Source: an uncultured Oscillospiraceae bacterium
Lineage (GTDB): Bacteria; Bacillota; Clostridia; Oscillospirales; Oscillospiraceae
Assembly (NCBI GenBank): GCA_900762005.1
Contig: CAAFEV010000107.1
Span: 1-9,191 of the forward strand
DNA: 9,191 bases
Direction of reading: 5' to 3'
A program made the position numbers and the translations under genes. How positions within the stretch are numbered: position 1 is the first letter of the stretch; the number at the start of each line of letters is the position of its first letter. The notes below the pieces were generated by a model. The model saw only the letters and a program-made list of their open reading frames with translations, ran no database searches and was not told where the DNA came from. Positions 1 to 6,792 of the stretch are shown here, piece after piece.

Positions 1-981
1 GGTATTTTGATTTTCTTCATGCGCAAGCTCGCCCTTGCCGCTCATAAGCTCTTTCCCCGTGCAATCAACCACGGCAAAGCTGCCCGGCCCCGTCTTTAAG
101 TAAAGCATATCGTCTGTCAGGAATTTTGCGCTGTAGCCTTGAAAGCTGCCCAGCTTCTTTAATTCGCTGTCCGTAACGGTATAGGTTTTCAGCTCCGCTC
201 CGCCGGAGCAGACAAACAGGATTCTGCCTCCGTCGGGAGAAATGTCCGCGCCGTCATTGGTGCTGTTCAGAAATGAATTTCCCTTTGTATCCAGTGCTTC
301 ATAGGCACCTCCGCCTATCTGCAAAAAGCGTTCCGAAAAATACGGTTTTTCATACGTATAAAATTGCTGATTCGATATAAATTCGCCGTTAAAATTGCAC
401 AAACGGTATACATACTGCGGAACACCGTCAATGGTGAGGCCGCTGCTCTTTTGTCCGACGACTGCCGCTCCCTGCCCCAAAAGCTCAAATAATTTCCAAC
501 CGTTCGGCAGCTTCGCAGGGCTGATTTTATTGCCGTTATGGTCGAAAAACTCGCAGCTTTTGTCCTCGTTTCTTGCTTTAATATAGCTGCCGTCTGCTTC
601 AAGCGATTCATAAAGAAAACCCGTCAGTTGTTTTGTGCCGGAAAATAACGCATACTGCATACCCTTGCCGACAGCCAGCAAATCGCCGCTCAGCAAACGG
701 ACGGACGAATAATTGGCCGGCAGCAGTACCTCGCCGAACGGATTCAGCAGCCCGAGCTGACTGCCGTTCGGTGACCATGCAACATAATGGTCGCTCATGC
801 CGCTCAGGCAAACCGTACCGCCCGTCGTTGTGCCGGTAAATTTCGCATCGGTCAAGCATTGCACCCGGGCAAGCGGCGGAGCTGCCGGTGCACTTCTCTC
901 ATTGCGCACTGCGGACACCGCAGGCAGTGCTGATAGCACAATCGCTCCCAGCAGGAGCATGGATAAAAATCTCTTTTTCAT
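1..981 (-). CDS. Secreted WG/beta-propeller-like repeat protein, 3' end outside window
   Basis: An open frame of 327 codons runs without a stop from an ATG at 981 to the left window edge, so the C-terminus is missing. Residues 1-24 form a Sec signal peptide (MKKR, then a Leu-rich core ending in AVSA), predicting an exported or surface protein. The mature part has loosely repeated units of the WG type, in which an aromatic-x-Leu strand is followed by a D/N-x-x-G turn: around residues 72-90 (NGSQLGLLNPFGEVLLP), 143-152, 190-202, 226-237 and 302-312. Two segments (WSPNG near 69-73 and SPDGG near 248-252) also resemble PD40/TolB beta-propeller turns. Such repeats usually form binding or scaffold surfaces; no catalytic motif is seen. 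The start is supported by AAAGGA about 10 nt upstream and a promoter about 90 nt upstream. It is a separate unit from the gene to its right. The exact ligand and function are unknown. Confidence 0.82.
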   Translation of the reverse strand, partial: MKKRFLSMLLLGAIVLSALPAVSAVRNERSAPAAPPLARVQCLTDAKFTGTTTGGTVCLSGMSDHYVAWSPNGSQLGLLNPFGEVLLPANYSSVRLLSGDLLAVGKGMQYALFSGTKQLTGFLYESLEADGSYIKARNEDKSCEFFDHNGNKISPAKLPNGWKLFELLGQGAAVVGQKSSGLTIDGVPQYVYRLCNFNGEFISNQQFYTYEKPYFSERFLQIGGGAYEALDTKGNSFLNSTNDGADISPDGGRILFVCSGGAELKTYTVTDSELKKLGSFQGYSAKFLTDDMLYLKTGPGSFAVVDCTGKELMSGKGELAHEENQNT

Positions 982-1074
982 CGTTCCATCGTCCTTTCAT
1001 TATTGTTGGCGGATTTTACGGAGAAATGCGGAAAAGTGCCGGAGTTTTTGCAGTTGTATACATTCTACTTTTAT

Positions 1075-1103
1075 AGTATATCGGCTTGTATATAAAATGT
1101 CAA
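1075..1103 (-). promoter_or_regulatory. Sigma-A promoter for the secreted repeat protein
   Basis: On the minus strand there is TTGACA (1098-1103), a 17-bp spacer, and TATACT (1075-1080). This is a perfect -35 and a 5/6 -10. The predicted transcription start is near 1068, giving a leader of roughly 87 nt before the ATG at 981. The promoter sits downstream of the terminator of the preceding gene, so the repeat-protein gene is independently transcribed. Confidence 0.85.
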
Positions 1104-1218
1104 TAGGCTTGCGAAAAAAGCTATGCTCCTTTTCAAAAAGCACCGCGCGGAAAAGTGACAGTAAGGCGGGAAGGCATTTCGCGGCAATGAACGGTAAACG
1201 TGAAGAGATAATAACGCA

Positions 1219-1261
1219 AAAATCCCTGCTGCTTCTGTTTTCAGGAGACAGCGGGGATTTT
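1219..1261 (-). terminator. Rho-independent terminator of the GH3-like gene
   Basis: Arms 1249-1261 and 1219-1231 pair as AAAATCCC/GGGATTTT plus GCTG/CAGC, with one C-A mismatch between the two blocks. A short internal CTG/CAG pairing is possible in the loop. The minus-strand transcript ends in a run of five T. It starts about 10 nt after the stop codon at 1271. The A-rich 5' arm means the hairpin could also act on the plus strand. Confidence 0.8.
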
Positions 1262-1270
1262 ATGCGGGAC

Positions 1271-2176
1271 TCAGCTCAAAATGCCGAGTTCATATTTCAC
1301 GGTCAGAATTCGCAGGACACTCTCGTCAATGCGTTGCTCGGTCAATCGTCCGGCCTCGATTGCGGTCAGTATCGCCGTTGCCGCCGCCTTGGGGCTGACG
1401 GGCTTAAAAATCATATCACAGCCCGCTAAAATCGCATCGACTGCCGCGGTATCTGCCTGAAGGCTGTAATCCTCGGTCAGAATAACACCGGAAAAATCCA
1501 CGCGAAGCTGCAGCAAATCGTCCGGCAGCGGAAGGGCTTTGAAATATGCCTCGGGCAGCTCCGGAAACAGCAGCTCTTCTGTCAGGCCGAGCACAGACAC
1601 ATTCTCAACGGCGAGCGTTTGCAGTTCAGCGGTGCCGTCGCGATCCGTTCCGAAAAACGGTGCAAGCTGTATTTCACCGCGCATTGCCGAAATCATTGCC
1701 GCCAGTGCGTCGGCATCGATAATATTGGCATCGGTAAAAACAAATCCGCCGACCGGCTGCTCCCCGAGTGCGGTCTTTAAGCTGTCACTCATCCCGGTCA
1801 GCCCGATTTCCTGTGTAACGGAATAAGGCGTGGCGAGAATCAGTTGGTATGCCTTCTCCTCCAAGGTCATTGTCTGCATCAGCTCGGCAGCCCGCTCCTG
1901 CGGCGTTTTTTTGGCAGGCTCGGTCTGCTTTACCGTGACCGCAGGGGGCACGACCTGCGTTTCCACCTGCGTCGGCTGCACGGCGGCGGGAATCAGTCTT
2001 CCTTTGGTCACGCCGATTCCCTCGGTGTCAAGAATGGTATAGCCGACCAGCACAATAACAATCAGCACCAACACAACAAAGCCCGCAATCAATAGCTGCT
2101 GCATACCGCTCATTGCATTGCGCGCCCTGCTTGAGCGTTGCTTTTTCTGGGGCTTGTTCTTCTTCTCTTCGCCCAT
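1271..2176 (-). CDS. Membrane-anchored, shortened glycoside hydrolase family 3-like protein, probably non-catalytic
   Basis: A 301-residue protein with a basic cytoplasmic N-terminus (Lys/Arg-rich, residues 1-25), one transmembrane segment (about 27-47), a Pro/Thr/Val-rich linker, and an outside domain from about 90 to the end. That domain resembles GH3 beta-N-acetylhexosaminidases (NagZ type): MTLEEKAYQL (103-112), PVGGFVF (141-147), GTDRDG (176-181, the substrate-binding Asp region), VDFSGVILTED (226-236), AGCDMIF (251-257) and RIDESVLRIL (282-291). The stretch between the Asp motif and the TED motif is only about 57 residues, against about 185 in NagZ, so the KHFPGHG segment and the catalytic Asp/His loop are absent. 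The family nucleophile Asp (S/T-D-D) reads Glu235 in T-E-D. The reading frame is intact, so this is not a simple frameshift. It has its own promoter and terminator. An envelope-binding or sensory role is a guess; hydrolysis is doubtful. Confidence 0.78.
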   Translation of the reverse strand: MGEEKKNKPQKKQRSSRARNAMSGMQQLLIAGFVVLVLIVIVLVGYTILDTEGIGVTKGRLIPAAVQPTQVETQVVPPAVTVKQTEPAKKTPQERAAELMQTMTLEEKAYQLILATPYSVTQEIGLTGMSDSLKTALGEQPVGGFVFTDANIIDADALAAMISAMRGEIQLAPFFGTDRDGTAELQTLAVENVSVLGLTEELLFPELPEAYFKALPLPDDLLQLRVDFSGVILTEDYSLQADTAAVDAILAGCDMIFKPVSPKAAATAILTAIEAGRLTEQRIDESVLRILTVKYELGILS

Positions 2177-2183
2177 GGTCATT

Positions 2184-2188
2184 CCTCC
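2184..2188 (-). promoter_or_regulatory. Ribosome binding site deciding the start of the GH3-like gene
   Basis: GGAGG lies 1 nt from an in-frame ATG at 2182 but 7 nt from the next in-frame ATG at 2176. The second spacing is the workable one, so translation should begin at 2176 (MGEEKK) and not two codons earlier. Confidence 0.8.
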
Positions 2189-2206
2189 GCTTTTCTCTCA
2201 TTCTAT

Positions 2207-2235
2207 ACAATATTTCCTAAAATTACAAGTGTCAA
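2207..2235 (-). promoter_or_regulatory. Sigma-A promoter for the GH3-like gene
   Basis: On the minus strand TTGACA (2230-2235) is followed by 17 bp and TATTGT (2207-2212): a perfect -35 and a 4/6 -10. It sits in the 70-90 bp gap after the stop of the lipoprotein gene, with a predicted start near 2200. It allows transcription separate from the upstream operon, although no clear terminator separates the two, so read-through is possible. Confidence 0.7.
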
Positions 2236-2252
2236 TATAAACTTTTTTCGCG

Positions 2253-3479
2253 TTACGGTTCTTCCGGCACGCTCGTCGCGGGCGGCTCGGTCGGTTCCGC
2301 TGCCGTGGTCGGCGGCGGAAGAGGCTCAGTCGGCTCAGGTGGCAAATCGGGGGGATTCGGGTTATTCGGGTCATCCGGCTCCTCCGGCGGGGCGGGATAG
2401 GCGGCTTCATCCCAGAAATAGCCCTCGTCGCGCAGCTGCGTGCCGGTAAGCAGCTCCGGCTCGCCGCTGCCGATACCGCGCATCAAATCCACATGGAAAT
2501 ACGCGCCGTCAATATTGATAATATTCCAATAATACGGCTGCTCGCCGCGAATGCCCGTGACGAGCAGACATTCCAGTCCCGCCGAGGTGCATTCGGAATA
2601 AAAAACGGAGGAAAATGCCAGACTGCTCGCCGCGCCCTCGCACAACAGGCGATACGCCGGCATGGTCGGCTCAAAATCGTCAAGCGTGTAGTCCAGACGT
2701 GTGGTTAAAAAGCGGTAGAGCAGTGCCGCGCACTCGGCATCCGTGTCGCAGGCACTGATGTACGAGGAGGCGGAGGAGAGAATCGTGTTGACCGAGGCGA
2801 GCATGGTGCGCATGGTGTCGCGGGTCTCGGGATAGGCAAAATGCAGTTCTAAAATCCGCGTCTCGCCGTCCTTCGGATAGACCTCCGCCGAGAGCTCCGG
2901 CAAGGCAACCACGGCATCCGGATGCTTCAGACAATAGTCGCGGATATAGGCGGCGTAGTCGGTTTCCTGGTAGTTGCGGATACGCAGCGTCAGAGAGGTG
3001 TCATATGCCTCCAATGCTTTTTGAATACGGTAGTTTGCATTGGCAATGCCGTTGACCGTCACAATGGCGTCAATTTCGGCGGCGGAACGGCGAAAGACAA
3101 TGGCAAGCGAAATCGTACCGCTTTTCTCGGAGCCGGTCAGCTCCGCGTCCATATGATCCACGGCATAGGCTCCGATGGGGTCCTCCTCGGTGGCGTAGGC
3201 GACGGACTCTGTTAAATCCGTCTGAATATCGCCGCTGTAATCGTGCACCCGCAGCTCGGAACGCTCTGTCCAGTCGCGGATGCACGAGAGCACCGCGCCG
3301 CGCAGCTCATTGCGGTTGGTAATCACTGCCGGCTCCTCTATGGGCGGCTGCGTGGTCGGCTGCGGCTGTTGCTCAATATGCGGCGAGACGGATTGATAGC
3401 TGTCCTTAATCCATTCGGAGCAGCCGCAGCTGCCGAACACACACACAACCATTAAAAACGCGGCAAGCAGACGTTTCAC
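2253..3479 (-). CDS. Lipoprotein with a transglutaminase-like domain lacking Cys and His of the triad
   Basis: A 408-residue exported protein. The N-terminus (MKRLLAAFLMVVCVFGSCGC) is a signal sequence with candidate lipidated Cys18 or Cys20. A Pro/Gln/Thr linker follows (35-50), a middle region of unknown fold (55-245), a transglutaminase-like domain (about 246-360), and a Pro/Glu/Thr-rich tail (363-408). The Tgl domain aligns without gaps to the family pattern AYxxLxEGxAxCxGYA...AGxEC at residues 275-304 and to HxWNxVxxDGxxYxxD at 316-331. At the catalytic Cys position is Ser286 and at the His position is Tyr316; only Asp331 of the triad remains. It may therefore be a binding or scaffold version. 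Translation starts at a GTG with GGAGG 7 nt upstream, only 14 nt after the YitT stop, which suggests an operon with it. The Pro-rich tail is unusual and might reach into the cell wall. Confidence 0.8.
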   Translation of the reverse strand: MKRLLAAFLMVVCVFGSCGCSEWIKDSYQSVSPHIEQQPQPTTQPPIEEPAVITNRNELRGAVLSCIRDWTERSELRVHDYSGDIQTDLTESVAYATEEDPIGAYAVDHMDAELTGSEKSGTISLAIVFRRSAAEIDAIVTVNGIANANYRIQKALEAYDTSLTLRIRNYQETDYAAYIRDYCLKHPDAVVALPELSAEVYPKDGETRILELHFAYPETRDTMRTMLASVNTILSSASSYISACDTDAECAALLYRFLTTRLDYTLDDFEPTMPAYRLLCEGAASSLAFSSVFYSECTSAGLECLLVTGIRGEQPYYWNIINIDGAYFHVDLMRGIGSGEPELLTGTQLRDEGYFWDEAAYPAPPEEPDDPNNPNPPDLPPEPTEPLPPPTTAAEPTEPPATSVPEEP

Positions 3480-3493
3480 GGCAATTCCTCCGG

Positions 3494-4366
3494 CTACAGC
3501 TCGTAGCGGTCATAGCGTTTAAAGCCGTCGCCGAGTACCTGACGCGCATCAAGCATGATGATAAAGGCGGCAGGATCGATGGCGATGACCACATCCTTTA
3601 ATTCCGCGAGCTGCCTGCGCTTGACGGCACTGAGCAGCACGCATTTGTCCGTGCGCTTGAAATAGCCCTGCCCGTGCAGGAGGGTGATGCCACGGTCAAG
3701 CTCCTCGTCAATCGCAGTGGCGATTTCCTCATAACGGTCGGAGATGATCAGTGCAACCTTGGCGTAGTCCATGCTGTAGACCACATAGTCGAGCACAAAC
3801 GACGAGAGCACCAGCGTCACAACGCTGTAGAGCGTGTTGTTGAAGTCGCGAAACACGATGCCGGTTGCGACAGCAGTGCATAAATCCATGGCAAGAATGA
3901 TTTTTCCGATGGGGAAACCGCGGAAGCGCAGCTTGAGCAGCCGCGCAGCAATATCCACACCGCCGGTGGACGCACCAGCCAGAAAAACCAGTCCGAGCCC
4001 GCCGCCGGTCATCACGCCGCCGAAAATTGCGGCAATCAGCGGCTCAACCGTCGGAATGGGCAGCAGCGTAAACAAATCAAAACAGGCGGCGGTGACCGCC
4101 ATGCCCATGAGAGAGCCGAAGAAGAAGTATTTCCCGATTTTCTTAAAGCCCAGAAAAAACAGCGGCAGGTTGAACACAATGGTCAAAAGCCCGATGGTCA
4201 GCCATTTCGTCTTTACGCCGTAGACAATCAGCATGGCGATGCCCGATACGCCGCCGCAGTTGATGCCAGCAGGCTCTAAAAACAAGTCAAAGCCAAGGGA
4301 GAACACCGCGCTGCCGACAATTATCATCAGCAGGTTTTTTGCAAGCTTTTTCTTTGTCATTTCCAT
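3494..4366 (-). CDS. YitT family membrane protein (YitT membrane domain plus C-terminal DUF2179)
   Basis: A 290-residue integral membrane protein with about six or seven hydrophobic segments (roughly 11-28, 38-50, 56-74, 80-100, 108-132, 150-172, 177-197). Family hallmarks are visible: EPAGINCGGVSGIA (31-44), NLPLFFLGFKKIGK (66-79), GASTGGVDIAA (131-141), and a soluble C-terminal DUF2179 domain (about 205-285) with RGITLLHGQG (225-234), KRRQLAELKDVV (249-260) and IDPAAFIIMLD (263-273). Length is typical for the family. Function is not established for most members; transport or membrane sensing has been proposed. The start at 4366 is 3 nt after the parC stop and its GGAG lies within the last codons of parC, so the two are probably translationally coupled. 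A second in-frame ATG at 4360 is possible. Confidence 0.93.
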   Translation of the reverse strand: MEMTKKKLAKNLLMIIVGSAVFSLGFDLFLEPAGINCGGVSGIAMLIVYGVKTKWLTIGLLTIVFNLPLFFLGFKKIGKYFFFGSLMGMAVTAACFDLFTLLPIPTVEPLIAAIFGGVMTGGGLGLVFLAGASTGGVDIAARLLKLRFRGFPIGKIILAMDLCTAVATGIVFRDFNNTLYSVVTLVLSSFVLDYVVYSMDYAKVALIISDRYEEIATAIDEELDRGITLLHGQGYFKRTDKCVLLSAVKRRQLAELKDVVIAIDPAAFIIMLDARQVLGDGFKRYDRYEL

Positions 4367-4369
4367 GAT

Positions 4370-6613
4370 TTACAGCTCCAATGTGATTTGTTTTTCCTCG
4401 GTGTCCTCCTGCCTGAGCAGTGCTCCGGCGGCAGGCAGCGTGCGTGTACGATAGCGTGAGGCGTTGGCGATGCCGCATTCTTCTAGCAGCACGGCGCGGC
4501 AGAGCACCGCCTTTCGCTTAAGGCTCATCACATTCACGCCCTGCGCGGCACGGCTTGTCTTTGCAGTGAGCTGCGCCGTGGAAAAAATCAAAGCGCGTCC
4601 TTCGGTGGAATAGAGCGCAAGCTGCGCGTCGGCAGGCAGCAAAAACACCGCCTTGAGCGGACTTTTATCGTTGTACGCACCGGTGAGCTTGCGGCGGTTG
4701 GATTTGGTCCGGTAGGCAGACAGCTCCACCTTGGCGACCTTGCCGTTTTCATAGACAAAGACGACGCTGCCGGCATAATCGCCGGGGAAGCAGACCTGCA
4801 CCACACCCTCGCCCTCGTCAAAGCCGAGCTTAGAGGGCAGATAATCGCCCAGAACAGACGCCTTGCTGTCCTCAAAATCGCTGCAGCGCGCCTTGTAGAC
4901 CTGCGCACGATCCGTAAACACCAGCAGCTCGGCGGCATTCGTCGTCTCGCGTGTGAAGCGAAGCGCGTCGCCCTCCTTGAAGCGTTGCTCGCCGGACATC
5001 CGCAGCGACAGCGGCGTAATCTTCTTGAAATAGCCCTCGCAGGAGACAAACACCGACACGGGATAATCCGGCACAGGCTCGTCGTCTTCCTCGTCCGGCG
5101 CAGTCTCGGCATATAGAATGTCGGTTTTGCGCGGCTTGCCGTATTTTTCTGCGATTGCGTCCAGCTCGCTGACAATCAGCTTTTGGATTTTCTTCTCACT
5201 TTTGAGCAGTTCCTCCAGCGCGGCAATTTCCGCAGCAAGCGCATCAACCTCGTCGGTGCGCTTGAGGATGTATTCCTTGTTGATATTGCGCAGCTTGATT
5301 TCCGCGACAAACTCCGCTTGGAGCTTGTCGATGCCGAAGCCGATCATTAAATTCGGCACGACCTCGGCGTCGGACTCGGTTTCGCGGATAATCGCTATCG
5401 CCTTGTCGATGTCGAGCAAAATGCGCTTTAGACCCGTGAGCAGATGCAGCTTTTCCGCCTTTTTCTGTTTTTGAAAGTAAACGCGGCGGCGGACGCACTC
5501 CGTGCGCCATGCCGTCCATTCCTCAATGATTTCACGCACACCGAGCACACGCGGCATCCCCGCAATCAGCAGGTTGAAGTTGCAGCCGAAGCTGTCGCAA
5601 AGCGGCGTGACGCGCATCAGCTTTTGCATGAGCTTATCGGCGTCCACACCGCGCTTGAGGTCAATCGTCAGCTTTAAGCCGGACAGGTCGGTTTCGTCGC
5701 GCATGTCGGCAATTTCGCGGATTTTGCCCGCTTTAATCAGCTCGGAGACCTTGTCGATAATCTGCTCGGTGGTCGTGGTATAGGGAATTTCGTAAATCTC
5801 AATCAGGTTGCCCTCTTTGACATAGCGCCAGCGGGCACGCAGACGCACAGAGCCGCGCCCCGTTCGATAGATTTCCGCCATTTCGTCGGCGTTGTAAAGC
5901 AGCTCGCCGCCGGTGGAGAAATCGGGCGCGGGCATATATTCCGCAATGTCACAGTCGGGGTTCTGAATCCACGCGGCAGTCGCCTTGCAGACCTCACGCA
6001 GATTGAAGCTGCAGATATTGCTCGCCATACCGACGGCAATGCCCATATTCGCCGAGACCAGCACATTCGGAAAAGCGGTCGGCAAGAGCGTCGGCTCCTT
6101 TGTCGTGCTGTCGTAATTATCAACAAAATCGACGGTTTCGCTGTCAATGTCGCGGAAAATTTCAGCGCAAATCGGCTCCAGCTTCGCCTCGGTATAACGC
6201 GAGGCGGCATACGCCATATCGCGGGAATAGACCTTGCCGAAGTTGCCCTTGGAGTCTACAAGGGGCACGAGCAGCGTCTCGTTGCCGCGCGAAAGTCGCA
6301 CCATCGTTTCATAAATCGCCGCGTCACCGTGGGGGTTCAGGCGCATGGTCTGCCCGACAATATTCGCCGATTTAATGCGCCCGCCGTTCAAAAGTCCCAT
6401 CTTATACATCGTATAAAGCAGCTTGCGGTGCGACGGCTTAAAGCCGTCAATTTCCGGAATGGCGCGCGAGACAATGACGCTCATGGCGTAGGGCATATAG
6501 TTGACAGTCAGCGTCTCCGTAATCGGCTGCTCGAGCACCTCGGCACGCAGACCCTCCACACGGGAGGTGTCAATGTCTTTTTTCAGTTCCGGTTCCTTTT
6601 TCTTCTTTGCCAT
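4370..6613 (-). CDS. parC: DNA topoisomerase IV subunit A (ParC-type)
   Basis: The DNA cleavage and religation subunit of a type IIA topoisomerase, expected to form an A2B2 complex with the neighbouring ParE in the nucleoid. Numbered from the chosen ATG (747 residues): the winged-helix/tower region begins with DGFKPSHRKLLYTM (about 56-69), the NPHGDAAIYE segment (93-102) and the active-site Tyr140 in AASRYTE. A long coiled coil lies near 440-490. The C-terminal part (from about 517) shows at least four beta-pinwheel blades (VSVFVSCEGYFKKI, ELLVFTDRAQVYKA, SVVFVYENGKVAKV, LALYSTEGRALIF). No GyrA box (QRRGGKG-like) is visible, which favours topoisomerase IV over gyrase. The ATG at 6613 was chosen over a GTG at 6661: the latter has no ribosome binding site and lies inside the upstream repeat. 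The binding site for 6613 is weak (GGAAAG). The quinolone-region residues are discussed in the findings. Confidence 0.85.
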   Translation of the reverse strand: MAKKKKEPELKKDIDTSRVEGLRAEVLEQPITETLTVNYMPYAMSVIVSRAIPEIDGFKPSHRKLLYTMYKMGLLNGGRIKSANIVGQTMRLNPHGDAAIYETMVRLSRGNETLLVPLVDSKGNFGKVYSRDMAYAASRYTEAKLEPICAEIFRDIDSETVDFVDNYDSTTKEPTLLPTAFPNVLVSANMGIAVGMASNICSFNLREVCKATAAWIQNPDCDIAEYMPAPDFSTGGELLYNADEMAEIYRTGRGSVRLRARWRYVKEGNLIEIYEIPYTTTTEQIIDKVSELIKAGKIREIADMRDETDLSGLKLTIDLKRGVDADKLMQKLMRVTPLCDSFGCNFNLLIAGMPRVLGVREIIEEWTAWRTECVRRRVYFQKQKKAEKLHLLTGLKRILLDIDKAIAIIRETESDAEVVPNLMIGFGIDKLQAEFVAEIKLRNINKEYILKRTDEVDALAAEIAALEELLKSEKKIQKLIVSELDAIAEKYGKPRKTDILYAETAPDEEDDEPVPDYPVSVFVSCEGYFKKITPLSLRMSGEQRFKEGDALRFTRETTNAAELLVFTDRAQVYKARCSDFEDSKASVLGDYLPSKLGFDEGEGVVQVCFPGDYAGSVVFVYENGKVAKVELSAYRTKSNRRKLTGAYNDKSPLKAVFLLPADAQLALYSTEGRALIFSTAQLTAKTSRAAQGVNVMSLKRKAVLCRAVLLEECGIANASRYRTRTLPAAGALLRQEDTEEKQITLEL

Positions 6614-6657
6614 ATGCTTTCCATTCTTCCGTTGTTCAGATTTTCGGCGGATGCTCC

Positions 6658-6776
6658 CCACACGGAACGGTCACTGCGCAACCGTCCGCGAGGAACGGGC
6701 ATTACGAATGCGGCGTACCCCTTGCGGGTAAGCCCCCGCCCTACGGGTGTGGACGGTTTGCGTTCGGTGTGGACGG
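6658..6776. repeat. GC-rich intergenic repeat with terminal inverted repeats and internal hairpins, between parE and parC
   Basis: The 179-bp gap between parE and parC is mostly one structured block. CCACACGGAACG (6658-6669) and CGTTCGGTGTGG (6761-6772) form an 11/12 inverted repeat at its ends. Inside are short perfect stems: ACGGT/ACCGT (6667-6671, 6681-6685), CCGT/ACGG (6682-6685, 6695-6698, which competes with the previous stem), GCATT/AATGC (6699-6703, 6707-6711) and TACCC/GGGTA (6716-6720, 6726-6730). GGTGTGGACGG occurs twice, 20 bp apart (6746-6756, 6766-6776). No open frame makes sense of it and no T-run follows a stem, so it is not an obvious terminator. The CCCCCGCCCTAC block (6733-6744) resembles repeats I associate with clostridial genomes, from memory only. 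Confidence 0.7.
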
Positions 6777-6792
6777 CGGTGGGGGTTGTTTG

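Noticed and set aside
982..1068. Riboswitch or T-box in the leader of the repeat-protein gene
   Set aside because: No stable stem, T-box motif or antiterminator pair is visible in the roughly 87-nt leader.
797..1429. A 210-codon open frame on the plus strand
   Set aside because: It runs antisense through the repeat-protein start, its promoter, the terminator and the GH3-like gene end. It has no recognisable domain, and the minus-strand genes and signals explain the region.
6614..6661. A longer ParC starting at a GTG at 6661
   Set aside because: No ribosome binding site is seen, the extra 16 residues are not family-like, and the extension runs into the intergenic repeat.
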